Part shown: piece after piece, positions 44,144 through 53,523 of the stretch | How positions within the stretch are numbered: the stretch's first letter is position 1 | Layout: each line of letters opens with the position of its first letter | Assembly: GCF_900111555.1 (NCBI RefSeq) | Contig: NZ_FOHZ01000006.1 | Span: 124,001 to 188,000 of the forward strand | Source: Marinobacter segnicrescens | GTDB lineage: Bacteria > Pseudomonadota > Gammaproteobacteria > Pseudomonadales > Oleiphilaceae | Direction: 5' to 3' | Length of the DNA: 64,000 bases | Notes under the pieces: model-generated | The model's input: only the letters and a program-made list of their open reading frames with translations | Told to the model about the DNA's origin: nothing | Databases searched by the model: none | Program-made: the position numbers and the translations under genes

Positions 44144-45067
44144 TCAGTCGTGATGAACCAGCCCTACGAAAATCTCTTCAAGGGAACTCTCACGGGTCTG
44201 CAGGTCCCGGTACTCCACACCCAGCTCTCCCAGTGTGCGCAACAGCAGGGCCACACCGGCCTGCTCCTGCTGGCTGTCGAAGGTGTAGATCAGCTCATAG
44301 CCATCTTCGGAAAGCTCAATGGGCTGGTCTTTCAGTTCCGGCGGCAATTCTTCCAGCGGGGCTTGCAGGTGCAGGCGCAGTTCCTTTCGGCCCAGCTTCG
44401 ACATAAGGGTGGCCTTATCCTCCACCAGGATCAGTTCGCCGTTGCGGATCACGCCGATGCGGTCCGCCATTTCCTCGGCTTCCTCGATGTAGTGGGTCGT
44501 GAGAATGATCGTAACGCCACTCTCCCTTAACTTGCGTACCATCTCCCACATATCCCGGCGCAGTTCCACATCAACACCGGCGGTGGGCTCGTCAAGGAAC
44601 AGGATATCCGGCTCGTGGGAAAGGGCCTTGGCGATCATGACGCGGCGCTTCATGCCACCGGAAAGGGACATGACCCGGTTGTTGCGCTTGTCCCACAGCG
44701 ACAGGTCTCGCAAGACTTTCTCGATATGGGCCGGATTGGGTGGCTTGCCGAAAAGCCCGCGGCTGAAGCTGACGGTGTTCCAGACTTTTTCGAAGGAGTC
44801 GGTATTCAGTTCCTGGGGTACCAGGCCGATCGCCTGCCGCGCAGCCCGGAACTCACGGACGATATCGTGCCCGGCGGCGGTCACCGTGCCGCTGGAGGGG
44901 TTCACGAGACCACAGATGATACTGATCAGGGTGGTCTTGCCGGCGCCATTGGGGCCGAGCAGGGCGAAGATCTCCCCCTTCTGTATGTCCAGGCTGACAT
45001 TCTTGAGGGCCTGGAAGCCATCGCCGTAGGTCTTGCTGAGGTTCTGGACCGATATATCCGGTTGCAC
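44144..45067 (-). CDS. ABC transporter ATPase, YadG-like
   Basis: This 307-aa ATPase has Walker [16 protein letters not shown], signature [18 protein letters not shown] and Walker [16 protein letters not shown], plus a long C-terminal domain as in YadG (308 aa). The longest frame reaches 45346, but GTG at 45067 follows GGAG and gives the family length, whereas the ATG at 45115 has no binding site. It partners the downstream permease. Confidence 0.9.
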   Translation of the reverse strand: MQPDISVQNLSKTYGDGFQALKNVSLDIQKGEIFALLGPNGAGKTTLISIICGLVNPSSGTVTAAGHDIVREFRAARQAIGLVPQELNTDSFEKVWNTVSFSRGLFGKPPNPAHIEKVLRDLSLWDKRNNRVMSLSGGMKRRVMIAKALSHEPDILFLDEPTAGVDVELRRDMWEMVRKLRESGVTIILTTHYIEEAEEMADRIGVIRNGELILVEDKATLMSKLGRKELRLHLQAPLEELPPELKDQPIELSEDGYELIYTFDSQQEQAGVALLLRTLGELGVEYRDLQTRESSLEEIFVGLVHHD

Positions 45068-45245
45068 AGCGGGTTCTCCGTCAGCAGGTTTTGGAAAAGT
45101 CCGGCATTTTCGCATGTTATGGGTGAACAGGGCACCCCGTTCCGGTGCGTATACGGACAAATCCTGTGCCGGACCAGTGGAGAAGGTCATTGGCCACAGG
45201 CATAATGCCACCGGATCGGTGTCCCGCCTGGTTGTTGGAGTACCC

Positions 45246-45698
45246 ATGATTCGCACTGCGTTAGCCGTATTATTTGTTGTTGCCCTGGCGGCTTTTGCCT
45301 GGTGGTTGCCGCAATGGCTGGGTGCGCCTGAATCGGCCACGGACAACGCCAGTCAAGCCACTTGCCATCCACTGGTCGAAACCTGCCAGTGGCAAACGCC
45401 AGGTGGCGCCGCAAAACTGACGCTGATCCCGCTTTCAGGGGATGAGCTGCAACTGGACGTGACCATACCCGGCGTGGCTGCCAAACCCCTGATCGTACTC
45501 ACCGGTGAGAGTATGTACATGGGGGAGTATCCCATGGCACTGAGCGCGACAGGCCTGCCCGGGGAATACCGGGTGCGCTTCGTACCACCGTTCTGCACCA
45601 CCGGTGACGAGATGGTTTGGCGGATTAACGTGCAGGTTGCCGGCGAGCCGTTCGAACTGCCTTTCCGGGCCCTGTTCAGTCCTTCCGAAGCTTCCTGA
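45246..45698 (+). CDS. Secreted or membrane-anchored hypothetical protein (150 aa)
   Basis: I do not recognise the family. An N-terminal hydrophobic segment ([18 protein letters not shown]) anchors or exports it; the rest is a beta-rich domain with Cys in [12 protein letters not shown] and [14 protein letters not shown] and a Met-rich stretch SMYMGEYPM. These residues could form disulfides or bind a soft metal. GGAG precedes the ATG at 45246. It is divergent from the YadG-like gene and converges with the selenium-type ABC permease. Confidence 0.72.
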   Translation: MIRTALAVLFVVALAAFAWWLPQWLGAPESATDNASQATCHPLVETCQWQTPGGAAKLTLIPLSGDELQLDVTIPGVAAKPLIVLTGESMYMGEYPMALSATGLPGEYRVRFVPPFCTTGDEMVWRINVQVAGEPFELPFRALFSPSEAS

Positions 45699-45710
45699 GC
45701 ATCAGCAATG

Positions 45711-47201
45711 TCAGCAGGTTGGCATGGTCTGCAAGGCCAGGCACCGGCGAATACGGCGGGATAGCCCGTCGATCCCGATATTCAGTAACGCCGTGACCAG
45801 AATCAGGATCATGGCCTTGTCGAACTGGATATTCTGGATGGCGCTGTCGACATAGAAGCCCAATGTATAAATGCCCAGAATCCCCAGGATGGCGGTTTCC
45901 CGCATGATGATCTCCCATCGATAGAACAGGAATGCCAGGAACGACGGGTACACCCGGGGTACCAGCTCATAGCCGTAGCGCATCAGCCCCCTGGGTGCGT
46001 CAGGGCGCAGCCCAATGGTGCTGGACTGACGGCCAATCAGATGGCCGATAATACCGCCGTTGTGCAGGGCCAGGGCCACCACTGCCGGTAGCATGGACGG
46101 CCCCCACAGCTGCAGCAGGATATAGGCCAGGATGTATTCAGGGGTGGATCTGGCAATCACCAGCAGCACGTGGCCCCCGGTGCGGGAGAGCCGGTTTCCG
46201 AAGTGGCGCGAAATCAGCGGGAAGGCCAGCAACGCTATAACACCGGTCGCCACCAGGGCCATCTGTGTCAGCAACAACGTGTTCCAGATGCCAGGGAGGG
46301 CCTGGTTCACCACCAGGTCACTCAACCAGGGCCAGAAGGCTTCGGAAGATGTCTCACGCAGGGGCGCCGGCACGATGTCTTCGGTAAAGAATCGGCGGAC
46401 ATTCCCCCACATAATGGGCATTCCGTCACCCAGGAAGAAGGGCGCCGCCACAATATAGAATGGCAGCATACGTGGCCGCACCCATAACGGGATAGTAGCA
46501 ATCAGTACATAGAACAGAATCAGCACCGCCCCGGCTTCGGAGTAATGTCCCTGGGAGAACGCCGATTCCAGGTAGAAGCCAAGGGTAGGCAGGCCGACAA
46601 ACCCCAGGATGGCGCTGGACCGAAAGCCGCACTCCAGGCGGTAGGAGGTATAGGTGCGCAGCTGTTCCCAACAATCCGGGATGCGGGTATAGACGAAGGC
46701 CGAAAGCGCTCCGACGCCAGAAGGAAGCAGGTTACGGGGCTCCTGGTCCGCCTCGTCCAGTATTTCCGAATACACCTTGGCAAATATTCCGGCGTAGGGA
46801 ATGGCAATGGCGAGGACCCCGGTGAGGGGATGGAAGCCGAAGAACTGAAGGAAGATCAGCGCCCAGAATAGCTCGTGAATGGCGCGGATGAACGCGCAAA
46901 AGGTACGAACCATTCGGAAGCGGTACACCAGCGCCAACAGAAAGCCGGCGCCAGCTCCAAGGGTCACCCCCACAAAGGCGAAGGCCAGGGTGCGGAGCAG
47001 GGCGGTAGCGAGTCCCGCGCTGGAGAAGAAGTCCGGGGTCATCACACCCCAGAAGAAACGCATCAGGTCCTGCCAGGGGTTCGCCGTGGTAATGGCAATA
47101 TCCGCCATGGCCAGGCACACCAGGGCCAGCGCCACGAAGAACAGGCTGGTTCTGGCCGTTCTGGAGCGACTTATGGGTATATTGGCCCAACCCTGCATCA
47201 T
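45711..47201 (-). CDS. Fused PhnE-type ABC permease (candidate selenium oxyanion transporter)
   Basis: This 496-aa inner-membrane protein is a tandem fusion of two PhnE-like permease domains. EA-loop-like segments occur in each half: SGVGALSAFVYTRIPDCW with GFRSSAILGFVGLPTLGFYLES, and RYGYELVPRVYPSFLAFLFYRWE with RETAILGILGIYTLGFYVDS. About twelve helices are visible. It is the third gene of a binding protein-ATPase-permease set next to senB and selD, hence the tentative selenium assignment. A phosphonate substrate is the alternative, but no phosphonate catabolic gene is near. Confidence 0.85.
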   Translation of the reverse strand: MMQGWANIPISRSRTARTSLFFVALALVCLAMADIAITTANPWQDLMRFFWGVMTPDFFSSAGLATALLRTLAFAFVGVTLGAGAGFLLALVYRFRMVRTFCAFIRAIHELFWALIFLQFFGFHPLTGVLAIAIPYAGIFAKVYSEILDEADQEPRNLLPSGVGALSAFVYTRIPDCWEQLRTYTSYRLECGFRSSAILGFVGLPTLGFYLESAFSQGHYSEAGAVLILFYVLIATIPLWVRPRMLPFYIVAAPFFLGDGMPIMWGNVRRFFTEDIVPAPLRETSSEAFWPWLSDLVVNQALPGIWNTLLLTQMALVATGVIALLAFPLISRHFGNRLSRTGGHVLLVIARSTPEYILAYILLQLWGPSMLPAVVALALHNGGIIGHLIGRQSSTIGLRPDAPRGLMRYGYELVPRVYPSFLAFLFYRWEIIMRETAILGILGIYTLGFYVDSAIQNIQFDKAMILILVTALLNIGIDGLSRRIRRCLALQTMPTC

Positions 47202-47211
47202 GGTGTGGCCT

Positions 47212-47868
47212 TCAGTCGTATAGCGGGCGGATGTCCGCCGCCGTCAGGGACTGACTTGGCTCATCCAGGGCGATTTTGCCGTCCTGGATGCCCACGATCC
47301 GGTTACTGTAGGCCAGCGCAAGCTCCACGTCATGTAACGCCACTATCGAGGTGTTAAATCTGTCCCTGAGCAGCGCCATGACCTTGTGGGCCAGTGGGCC
47401 ATCGAGGGCGGAGACCGGCTCGTCGGCCAGCAGCATGTCGGCGTTGCGATAAAGGGCGCGACCAATGGCGGCGCGCTGACGCTGGCCACCAGACAGCCTT
47501 GCGGCCGGGCTCCACAGCTTGTCAGACATATCCAGTTCGCCCAGGATGGCAGTCACCGCTTCCCGGTCGGCTTTGAACGGCCGAATCAGTGTGGCCAGGT
47601 TGTAGAGTGCGTTGTGCTGCTCCAGCCTGGCCATAAAGACGTTATGGAAGACGGGCAGGGCGTTGACCAGGCCCAGTTCCTGGGGAACCAGGGCCGCCTC
47701 ATCGCCCACCCGGTCGTGGATCAGCCGGATCAGGGTGGACTTGCCCGCACCGCTCTTGCCCACCAGGGCAATCTTGTCCCCTGGCGCAACCGACAGGGAC
47801 AGCGGGCCAAGAACCCGTTGCCCCCCGAAGTAGCCTGACAGTCCATCCAGTTCCAGCGGTGCCTTCAT
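47212..47868 (-). CDS. PhnC-like ABC transporter ATPase
   Basis: This 218-aa ATPase has Walker A LVGKSGAGKSTLIRLI, signature RLSGGQRQRAAIGRALYR and Walker B DMLLADEPVSALDGP. It is shorter than typical PhnC but complete. Its ATG shares one base with the binding-protein stop (TGATG), indicating coupling. It energises the fused permease, which starts 10 bases after this gene ends. Confidence 0.88.
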   Translation of the reverse strand: MKAPLELDGLSGYFGGQRVLGPLSLSVAPGDKIALVGKSGAGKSTLIRLIHDRVGDEAALVPQELGLVNALPVFHNVFMARLEQHNALYNLATLIRPFKADREAVTAILGELDMSDKLWSPAARLSGGQRQRAAIGRALYRNADMLLADEPVSALDGPLAHKVMALLRDRFNTSIVALHDVELALAYSNRIVGIQDGKIALDEPSQSLTAADIRPLYD

Positions 47869-48734
47869 CAGTTCAGCAGGCCCAGTTCTTCGGCGGTTTC
47901 TTCGATGGGCGCATAGTCCTCGTTCGATGCCGGGATAAAGCCGGCCCGGGGGAACCGCTTGAGCAGCTCAGGGTCGTCCATGTCCAGCAAGGCCTGGGTT
48001 ACGCGATCCTTGAAGCCTTCGCCGAAGCGCTCGTCGACGTCACCGCGAATGGTCCACTGGTAATCCGGGTAGTAAGGCGTCTTCCAGATCACCTGTACCT
48101 TGTCGGTATCAATAGAGCCATCTTCCACACCGGATTCCCAGACCTTGTAGTTGACCGCGCCTAATTGATAGGTGCCGGCCTCCACCAGGCGAACGGTTCG
48201 GGTATGGTTTCCGCTGAAGCCGACCCTCGAGAAGAACTCGTCAGGGGCCTCGCCATAGGCCTCTCGCAGGAAAAACTCCGGCATCAACCGGCCAGAGGTT
48301 GAACCCTTGGAGCCAAAGGTGAAGGTCATGCCCTCGAGATCCTCTGACAGCTCGTCCATGGGTTCCAGGCCGGTGCTGGTATTGGCAATCACATAACTCT
48401 GGAACTCGGGATCTTCCACACCCTGGGCGATAGCTTCAGAGCCCGGCACAAGGCGGCGGGCCTGCACACCGGAAAGGCCACCGAACCAGGCCAGTTGAAC
48501 CTGGTTGTTGCGGAAGGCGGAAACAGCGGCTGCATAGGATTTTACCGGAATGTACTTCACGTCCACGTCCAGTTGCTCTTCCAGGTAGGCCTCGACAGCA
48601 CCGAAGCGCTCAATCAGCTGCGTCTCGTCCTGGTCCGGAATGGCGGTGAAGACAAACGTGTCTGCCGCTGCGGAAAGGGCATAGGTCTGCATGGCGGCGG
48701 CTATGGTAGCCAGGCCAAGAATTTTTTTGAACAT
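47868..48734 (-). CDS. PhnD-like periplasmic binding protein, putative selenate/selenite type
   Basis: This 288-aa protein begins with a signal peptide ending near ALSAAAD and has the phosphonate/phosphite-binding family pattern: FTAIPDQDETQLIERFGAVEAYL, SYAAAVSAFRNNQVQLAWFGG, and FTFGSKGSTSGRLMPEFFL with the Ser/Thr anion-binding loop. A branch of this family (TIGR04553) is predicted to bind selenium oxyanions because it lies beside selD and the TIGR04348 glycosyltransferase; that is the context here. The ATG at 48734 gives the signal peptide; the longer frame does not. Confidence 0.82.
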   Translation of the reverse strand: MFKKILGLATIAAAMQTYALSAAADTFVFTAIPDQDETQLIERFGAVEAYLEEQLDVDVKYIPVKSYAAAVSAFRNNQVQLAWFGGLSGVQARRLVPGSEAIAQGVEDPEFQSYVIANTSTGLEPMDELSEDLEGMTFTFGSKGSTSGRLMPEFFLREAYGEAPDEFFSRVGFSGNHTRTVRLVEAGTYQLGAVNYKVWESGVEDGSIDTDKVQVIWKTPYYPDYQWTIRGDVDERFGEGFKDRVTQALLDMDDPELLKRFPRAGFIPASNEDYAPIEETAEELGLLN

Positions 48735-48860
48735 AGGGATCGGTCCTTGAGGTGAAGGGTTCAGGCAGCGCATGTGCCGGTTGTAATGATACTCTACGAT
48801 GACCTGACTCGATTGGCCTACCGTAGAAATCATCTGACACTACTGAATGGTAGCAACTTA

Positions 48861-49850
48861 ATGAAACTACTGCTATTGACTCCCGCCCCCCGGGGTTCAC
48901 TCTCGGGCAACCGGGCGACGGCCGAGCGCTGGACACGGTTACTGGAGGGGCTTGGTCATCGGGTCACAGTAGGCACCAACTATGATGCTCAGCAGGCTTG
49001 CGATGCCGATGTGCTGATTGCGTTGCATGCCTGGCGCAGCCGGGATGCCGTGACACGCTGGCGCCGGGAACAGGGGCAGAAGCCGATGATTATTGCGCTG
49101 ACTGGAACGGACCTGTATCGGTTCCAGTACAGCCACCCGGAGCAGACCCTTGCCACCATGGCAGCGGCGGATGGGCTTATCGTACTGCACCACCTCGCAT
49201 GGCAGGTGGTGCCGGAAGAACTCCGGTCTCGTATTACTGTTGTGCTGCAGTCTGCGGCCACTCCGCCGGAGCGGGCCAGCAGGTTACCGGCTGACAACGA
49301 TCGTTTTGACCTTTGTGTCATTGGCCATCTCCGGGAAGAGAAGGACCCTTTGCGGGCCGCCCTCGCTGCCCGGCTGCTGCCGCCTGAATCAAGGATTCAC
49401 ATACTGCAGGCCGGCAAGGCCCATGACAATGGCTGGGCCGAGGCTGCCAGGGACGAAATGACCAACAACCCCCGGTACCAGTGGCTGGGTGAGATTCCCA
49501 GGGAACAGGCTTCACTGCTGATGAGCCAGTGCCGCGCCATGGTCATCAGTTCTACCATGGAAGGCGGCGCCAATGTGGTTTCCGAGGCCTGCCGGGCGGG
49601 TCTGCCGGTGCTGGCCTCCGACATTCCCGGCAATCTCGGCTTGCTGGGGGAAAACTACCCCGGTGTCTATCCCGTTGGCGATGAGCAGGCCCTTGCAGGG
49701 CTTATGCTCAGGGCAGAGCAGGAGCCTGAGTGGCTGGATAACCTGCGCCACCTCGTTGACAGGTTGGCGCTGGAATTTACGCCGGAACGGGAGCAAGCCT
49801 CCCTGGACGAGGCCCTGACAAAGGCTGTAGCCCTCAGTCCCGCAGACTGA
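48861..49850 (+). CDS. senB: Selenosugar synthase SenB-like glycosyltransferase (TIGR04348)
   Basis: This 329-aa GT-B-fold glycosyltransferase is of the TIGR04348 family. SenB from this family uses selenophosphate and a UDP-sugar to make a selenosugar during selenoneine biosynthesis. Features are LLLLTPAPRGSLSGNRATAERW at the start, IALTGTDLYRF, VIGHLREEKDPLRAALAARL and the donor-binding SSTMEGGANVVSEACRAGLP. The ATG at 48861 starts the domain but lacks a strong ribosome-binding site. It is divergent from the ABC genes and its 3' end overlaps selD by 17 bases. Confidence 0.85.
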   Translation: MKLLLLTPAPRGSLSGNRATAERWTRLLEGLGHRVTVGTNYDAQQACDADVLIALHAWRSRDAVTRWRREQGQKPMIIALTGTDLYRFQYSHPEQTLATMAAADGLIVLHHLAWQVVPEELRSRITVVLQSAATPPERASRLPADNDRFDLCVIGHLREEKDPLRAALAARLLPPESRIHILQAGKAHDNGWAEAARDEMTNNPRYQWLGEIPREQASLLMSQCRAMVISSTMEGGANVVSEACRAGLPVLASDIPGNLGLLGENYPGVYPVGDEQALAGLMLRAEQEPEWLDNLRHLVDRLALEFTPEREQASLDEALTKAVALSPAD

Positions 49851-52104
49851 TGGGCTCTATGGCCTCCCCCTGTTCGGTGACTTCGCCAATAATGGAGGTC
49901 AGCGGATAGCCCAGGGACCGAAGCTCTGCGACGCAGGCCTCCGCCTGGTCGGCCGGCACGCTGGCCAGCAGTCCGCCCGCGGTCTGCGGATCGAAGATAA
50001 GCGGGTAGCGGGGATGGTCAACCCACCTGGCCTGGTCCCGGATGCCCCGGCGCAGGCGGATATTGGCGGGCTGCAGAGAGCTCAGGATGCCTGCGGCAGC
50101 GGTCTCTTCGGCCCCGGGCAGGACCGGGATAGCCGACAGCTCCAGGACAGCATCGACACCGGAGGGGCGGGTCATTTCCACCAGGTGGCCCAGCAGTCCG
50201 AAACCTGTCACATCAGTACAGGCCTTGGCGCCATAGCGCAGCAGGCAGCGGGCGCCTTCCTGGTTGGACTGAATCATGGAGGCCAGGGCTGAATCGATCC
50301 AGCGGCCCCTGGCGGCCAGGCGGGCGTGGGCTGCGAACAGGGTACCGGTACCGATGGCCTTGGTCAGGATCAGCTTGTCACCGGCCTTCAGGCCGCCCTT
50401 GCTCATCACCTTGGCAGGATCAATCAGGCCGTTGACCGCAAAACCCAGGGCGAGCTCCTTGCCTTCACCTGTGTGCCCGCCTACCAGGGCACAGCCGGCG
50501 TCATTCAGCACTTCCACGGCACCGGACATCATCTGGTAGACCACATCTTCCACCTTGGACTCAATGCCGTAGGGCACGGTGGCAACGGCGGTCGCGCTTT
50601 GGGCTTCGGCACCCATGGCAAACACATCGCCCAGGCTGTGATTGGCAGCTACCTTGCCGAATACATAGGGGTCATCAATAAATGCCCGGAAGAAGTCCAC
50701 TGTATGGACTACGGCCTTGCCCGGAGGCACGGTCAGCACGGCGGCATCATCCGGCGCATGCAGCCCCACGAGAATGTCATCCCGCTCGATGGGGCGCAGT
50801 TCGCCGAGTGCCCGGGACAGCACCGTACTGCCCACCTTGGCGCCACAGCCGCCGCAGCGCATAGCCACTGCAGAAATGGCCTGGGAGGCTTCCTCCGGGT
50901 TCTGCGCGGCAGAGGTATCCGGCAGGGCAGAGGACTCCTCCATGGCTGGTAGCTCGTTGAACTTCTTCATGAAGCGTCGGTCGATCCAATCCTTCCAACG
51001 CCACACCAGGCGACCCTGGGCGAATCGGTCACCTTTGGAGGCGATGGCATACTTGTCGCCAGTGCTTATCAGGGCCAGCCAGGTCTTCTGGGGGGTAAAC
51101 GGTTTTGGTTGCCTGCCAAGGGCGGCGCGGCGCAGGTTGTCTGCCAGTGGCGGCCCCTGGCGGACTGCAAAGACGCCGGCCTTCTCCCGGGGATGGTCCA
51201 CCACGTTCGCAATATCGCCGGCGGCGAAGACATCGTCATCGGTTTCGCTCTGAAGCGTATCCCGACAGCGAATAAAGCCACCATCGTCCAGCGCCAGCCC
51301 GGTTTCCCTGAGCCAGGCAGGGCCACCGGCACGGGTGACCCAGAGCACTTCGTCCAGGTCAAAGGAGTGGTCGTTTTCGGTACGGAGATGGCCATGCTCA
51401 ACCCGGGTAACGGCACTGCCAAGATGCAGATGGACACCGCGCTTACGGAGTGTCTTGCTGAACGCCTCTCGAACTCGCTCATTATGGGTAGGCAAAAGTT
51501 CGCTCGCCTGGTCGAACAGATGAAACGACAGTTGGTCCGGATCCTTGCCCCGGGTCTTGTATTCCTTGCGTAACCGATGCTGCATGGCGAGTGTGAGCTC
51601 AACACCACCGGCCCCCGCGCCTACAACACCAACCGACAGCGGCCCTTCATGGGTCTCTGCCCGTTCCAGTAATGAAAGCCAGCGCTGATTGAACCCGTTG
51701 ATGGGTTTGACCGGTACGGCATGGTCACTGGCGCCTGGAACTTCGTTGACCCGTGGCGTGGAGCCAATATTGATGGATAGCAGGTCATAGGGAACAGAAG
51801 GGCGCCCCCGGCAGAGGATGCGCTTGGTGTTACGATCAACGCCAATCGCTTCATCCCGGTAGAACCGGGCGCCGGCAAACTCCGCCAGCTTGCTGAGGTC
51901 GATGTGGCAGTCGTCGTAGCTGTAGTGCCCGGCCACGTAGCCGGGCAGCATGCCGGAGTAGGGGGTGTGCGTGTCGCGACAGATCAGTGTCAGGCGAACA
52001 CCCGGCACCGGTTTCATCGCAAAACGCTTGAGGACTCCAACGTGGCTGTGGCCACCACCAATCAGTACGATGTCACGCAGTACCGGCTGTTCCGTTTCCT
52101 TCAT
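49834..52104 (-). CDS. selD: Selenide, water dikinase fused to NADH-dehydrogenase-like flavoprotein
   Basis: This 756-aa fusion has an N-terminal pyridine-nucleotide flavoprotein (residues 1 to about 385; IVLIGGGHSHVGVL, VGVVGAGAGGVELTLAMQ, VFAAGDIANVV) and a C-terminal SelD (from about 410). The SelD active site MRCGGCGAKV has the catalytic Cys and Lys, and the glycine-rich VGGHTGEGKELALGFAVNG is present. SelD makes selenophosphate from selenide and ATP. The fused flavoprotein may reduce a selenium species to feed the kinase. The start overlaps the upstream gene stop by four bases. Confidence 0.92.
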   Translation of the reverse strand: MKETEQPVLRDIVLIGGGHSHVGVLKRFAMKPVPGVRLTLICRDTHTPYSGMLPGYVAGHYSYDDCHIDLSKLAEFAGARFYRDEAIGVDRNTKRILCRGRPSVPYDLLSINIGSTPRVNEVPGASDHAVPVKPINGFNQRWLSLLERAETHEGPLSVGVVGAGAGGVELTLAMQHRLRKEYKTRGKDPDQLSFHLFDQASELLPTHNERVREAFSKTLRKRGVHLHLGSAVTRVEHGHLRTENDHSFDLDEVLWVTRAGGPAWLRETGLALDDGGFIRCRDTLQSETDDDVFAAGDIANVVDHPREKAGVFAVRQGPPLADNLRRAALGRQPKPFTPQKTWLALISTGDKYAIASKGDRFAQGRLVWRWKDWIDRRFMKKFNELPAMEESSALPDTSAAQNPEEASQAISAVAMRCGGCGAKVGSTVLSRALGELRPIERDDILVGLHAPDDAAVLTVPPGKAVVHTVDFFRAFIDDPYVFGKVAANHSLGDVFAMGAEAQSATAVATVPYGIESKVEDVVYQMMSGAVEVLNDAGCALVGGHTGEGKELALGFAVNGLIDPAKVMSKGGLKAGDKLILTKAIGTGTLFAAHARLAARGRWIDSALASMIQSNQEGARCLLRYGAKACTDVTGFGLLGHLVEMTRPSGVDAVLELSAIPVLPGAEETAAAGILSSLQPANIRLRRGIRDQARWVDHPRYPLIFDPQTAGGLLASVPADQAEACVAELRSLGYPLTSIIGEVTEQGEAIEPISLRD

Positions 52105-52793
52105 CCGATCAGTTTCTTCGCTTCGTCGGGCCAGGTCCGGAAGCCTTTCGTACTTGAGAACTGGTTCAGTTTCTCCTGTTCGGCTTCGGTCGGATTGGCG
52201 ATCTGGTTAATGGAAGTAATGCCCGCACCCTGGAGTTTGCGCGCGGTAACCGGGCCAATACCCTTGATTCTGGTCAGGTCGCTGAGGTCGTTGCCCTTGC
52301 TGGCGGCCTTCGCCGTAGCGGTAGCCTTTCGAGCACCGGCCTTGGCGTCTGTTTTCGCCCTGGTGGCACTACTCTTGGCCTTGGTAGCGGTTTTCTTGCC
52401 AGCTTTTTTCGCTGTCTTTGCGGTACTGGTGGCTTCTTTTTCCAGGGAGCGGGTTACTGCCTCCTGGCCACGCTTTGCTTCCCGTTGCGCAATGCCAAGA
52501 CGTTCCATAACCGTGTTCTGGATTTTCTGGAATTCCTCCATGCGACGGTCCAGTTCATCGTGGAACCGTTTCATTTCCCGATCACGCAGCTCGTCGATTT
52601 CCTTCATCAGCTTGCGAACCGGCTCCTGAATCTGGTTCTGGAGAGAGTCCAACTGTTTGAAAGCATCGTCCACGAGCTTTTCGATCTGGGTGGAGGTTTT
52701 CTCAAACTCCTTGTTGACCTTCTTGACGATCTTGTCAACGTTTGGTCGGTTATCGCCGGACTTGCTGCTCTTGGTGTTCTTGCTCTTTGCCAT
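52101..52793 (-). CDS. Coiled-coil protein with C-terminal helix-hairpin-helix domain
   Basis: This 230-aa cytoplasmic protein has a long charged coiled coil at residues 15-115, a low-complexity Ala/Lys linker (about 120-170, histone H1- or PhaF-like) and a C-terminal helix-hairpin-helix (DLTRIKGIGPVTARKLQGAG) that could bind DNA or protein. I do not know its function. The stop overlaps selD by four bases, so it is translated just upstream of selD. It might also be a phasin-like or nucleoid-associated protein. Confidence 0.8.
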   Translation of the reverse strand: MAKSKNTKSSKSGDNRPNVDKIVKKVNKEFEKTSTQIEKLVDDAFKQLDSLQNQIQEPVRKLMKEIDELRDREMKRFHDELDRRMEEFQKIQNTVMERLGIAQREAKRGQEAVTRSLEKEATSTAKTAKKAGKKTATKAKSSATRAKTDAKAGARKATATAKAASKGNDLSDLTRIKGIGPVTARKLQGAGITSINQIANPTEAEQEKLNQFSSTKGFRTWPDEAKKLIG

Positions 52794-52916
52794 GGTGCCA
52801 CTCCCTGTTCACTTCGTGTGACGAGCTGATGGTTTATACCGCTTTGAAGGCCAGTCGGATTGCCCGACCGGAAAATCCGATGATTGCCGTGAGGCCCAAA
52901 GCGAGGAACCCCCTGG

Positions 52917-53327
52917 TCAGGCAGGCGCACTGACGCCGGCGCCGTCACGCCGTGACAGCAGGGACTGTTTTCGATCGAGGACATCACGAATTCGCATTAA
53001 CTGGTCAGAGTCCTCTGCTTTCGGCCGGTAGTCGCTACCAATAAAATCAATAGAATAGAAAAAATTGCTACAGTACTTTCTTCGTTCGGTTACCAGCCCC
53101 GTGAGCCCGCTTGCAATCAGGTTCTCGAAGGGCATGGACATCTCCAGTTCCAGGCCGAGGGTATCGCCTGGCTCGAATACCTTATCGGTTTTGAGGACAC
53201 ACCCGAACTGATTCAGGTCAAACAGACGGGCTTCCACCAGTTCCTTGCGAAAAAAGCCCTTACGGAGCGTGAAACGCGCAAGCAGGTCTGGCAGCGGGGT
53301 GTGGTAACGGTTATCTGGCATCTGCAT
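52917..53327 (-). CDS. PilZ-domain protein
   Basis: This is a 136-aa cytoplasmic PilZ-like protein. The C-terminal-type beta barrel is suggested by ARLFDLNQFGCVLKTDKVFEPGDTLGLELEM; the classical RxxxR and D/NxSxxG c-di-GMP residues are only partly recognisable (RKGFFRKELVEARLFDLNQFG), so ligand binding is uncertain. The ATG at 53327 is preferred to GTG at 53342. It stands alone. Confidence 0.7.
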   Translation of the reverse strand: MQMPDNRYHTPLPDLLARFTLRKGFFRKELVEARLFDLNQFGCVLKTDKVFEPGDTLGLELEMSMPFENLIASGLTGLVTERRKYCSNFFYSIDFIGSDYRPKAEDSDQLMRIRDVLDRKQSLLSRRDGAGVSAPA

Positions 53328-53523
53328 GGTACATTCCGACACTTGTAACTCTCACCATTACTGGCCCGGACGGTGTGAGCGGGCCATCGGCGAATGTGGA
53401 TGTGATCCTCGTGAGTCTGGTTAAACCTTAGCCACGGATCCCGGTGAAGGCAATATTTTCAGGACGGTAGCCAGCGGACTTAATGTGAAATAACGCCCGT
53501 TTCAGAACTTTCGGGGCTTGGAC

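Noticed and set aside
49834..52104. Selenocysteine/SECIS-type readthrough in selD
   Set aside because: The active site has ordinary Cys in CGGCGAK and there is no in-frame TGA, so no recoding is needed.
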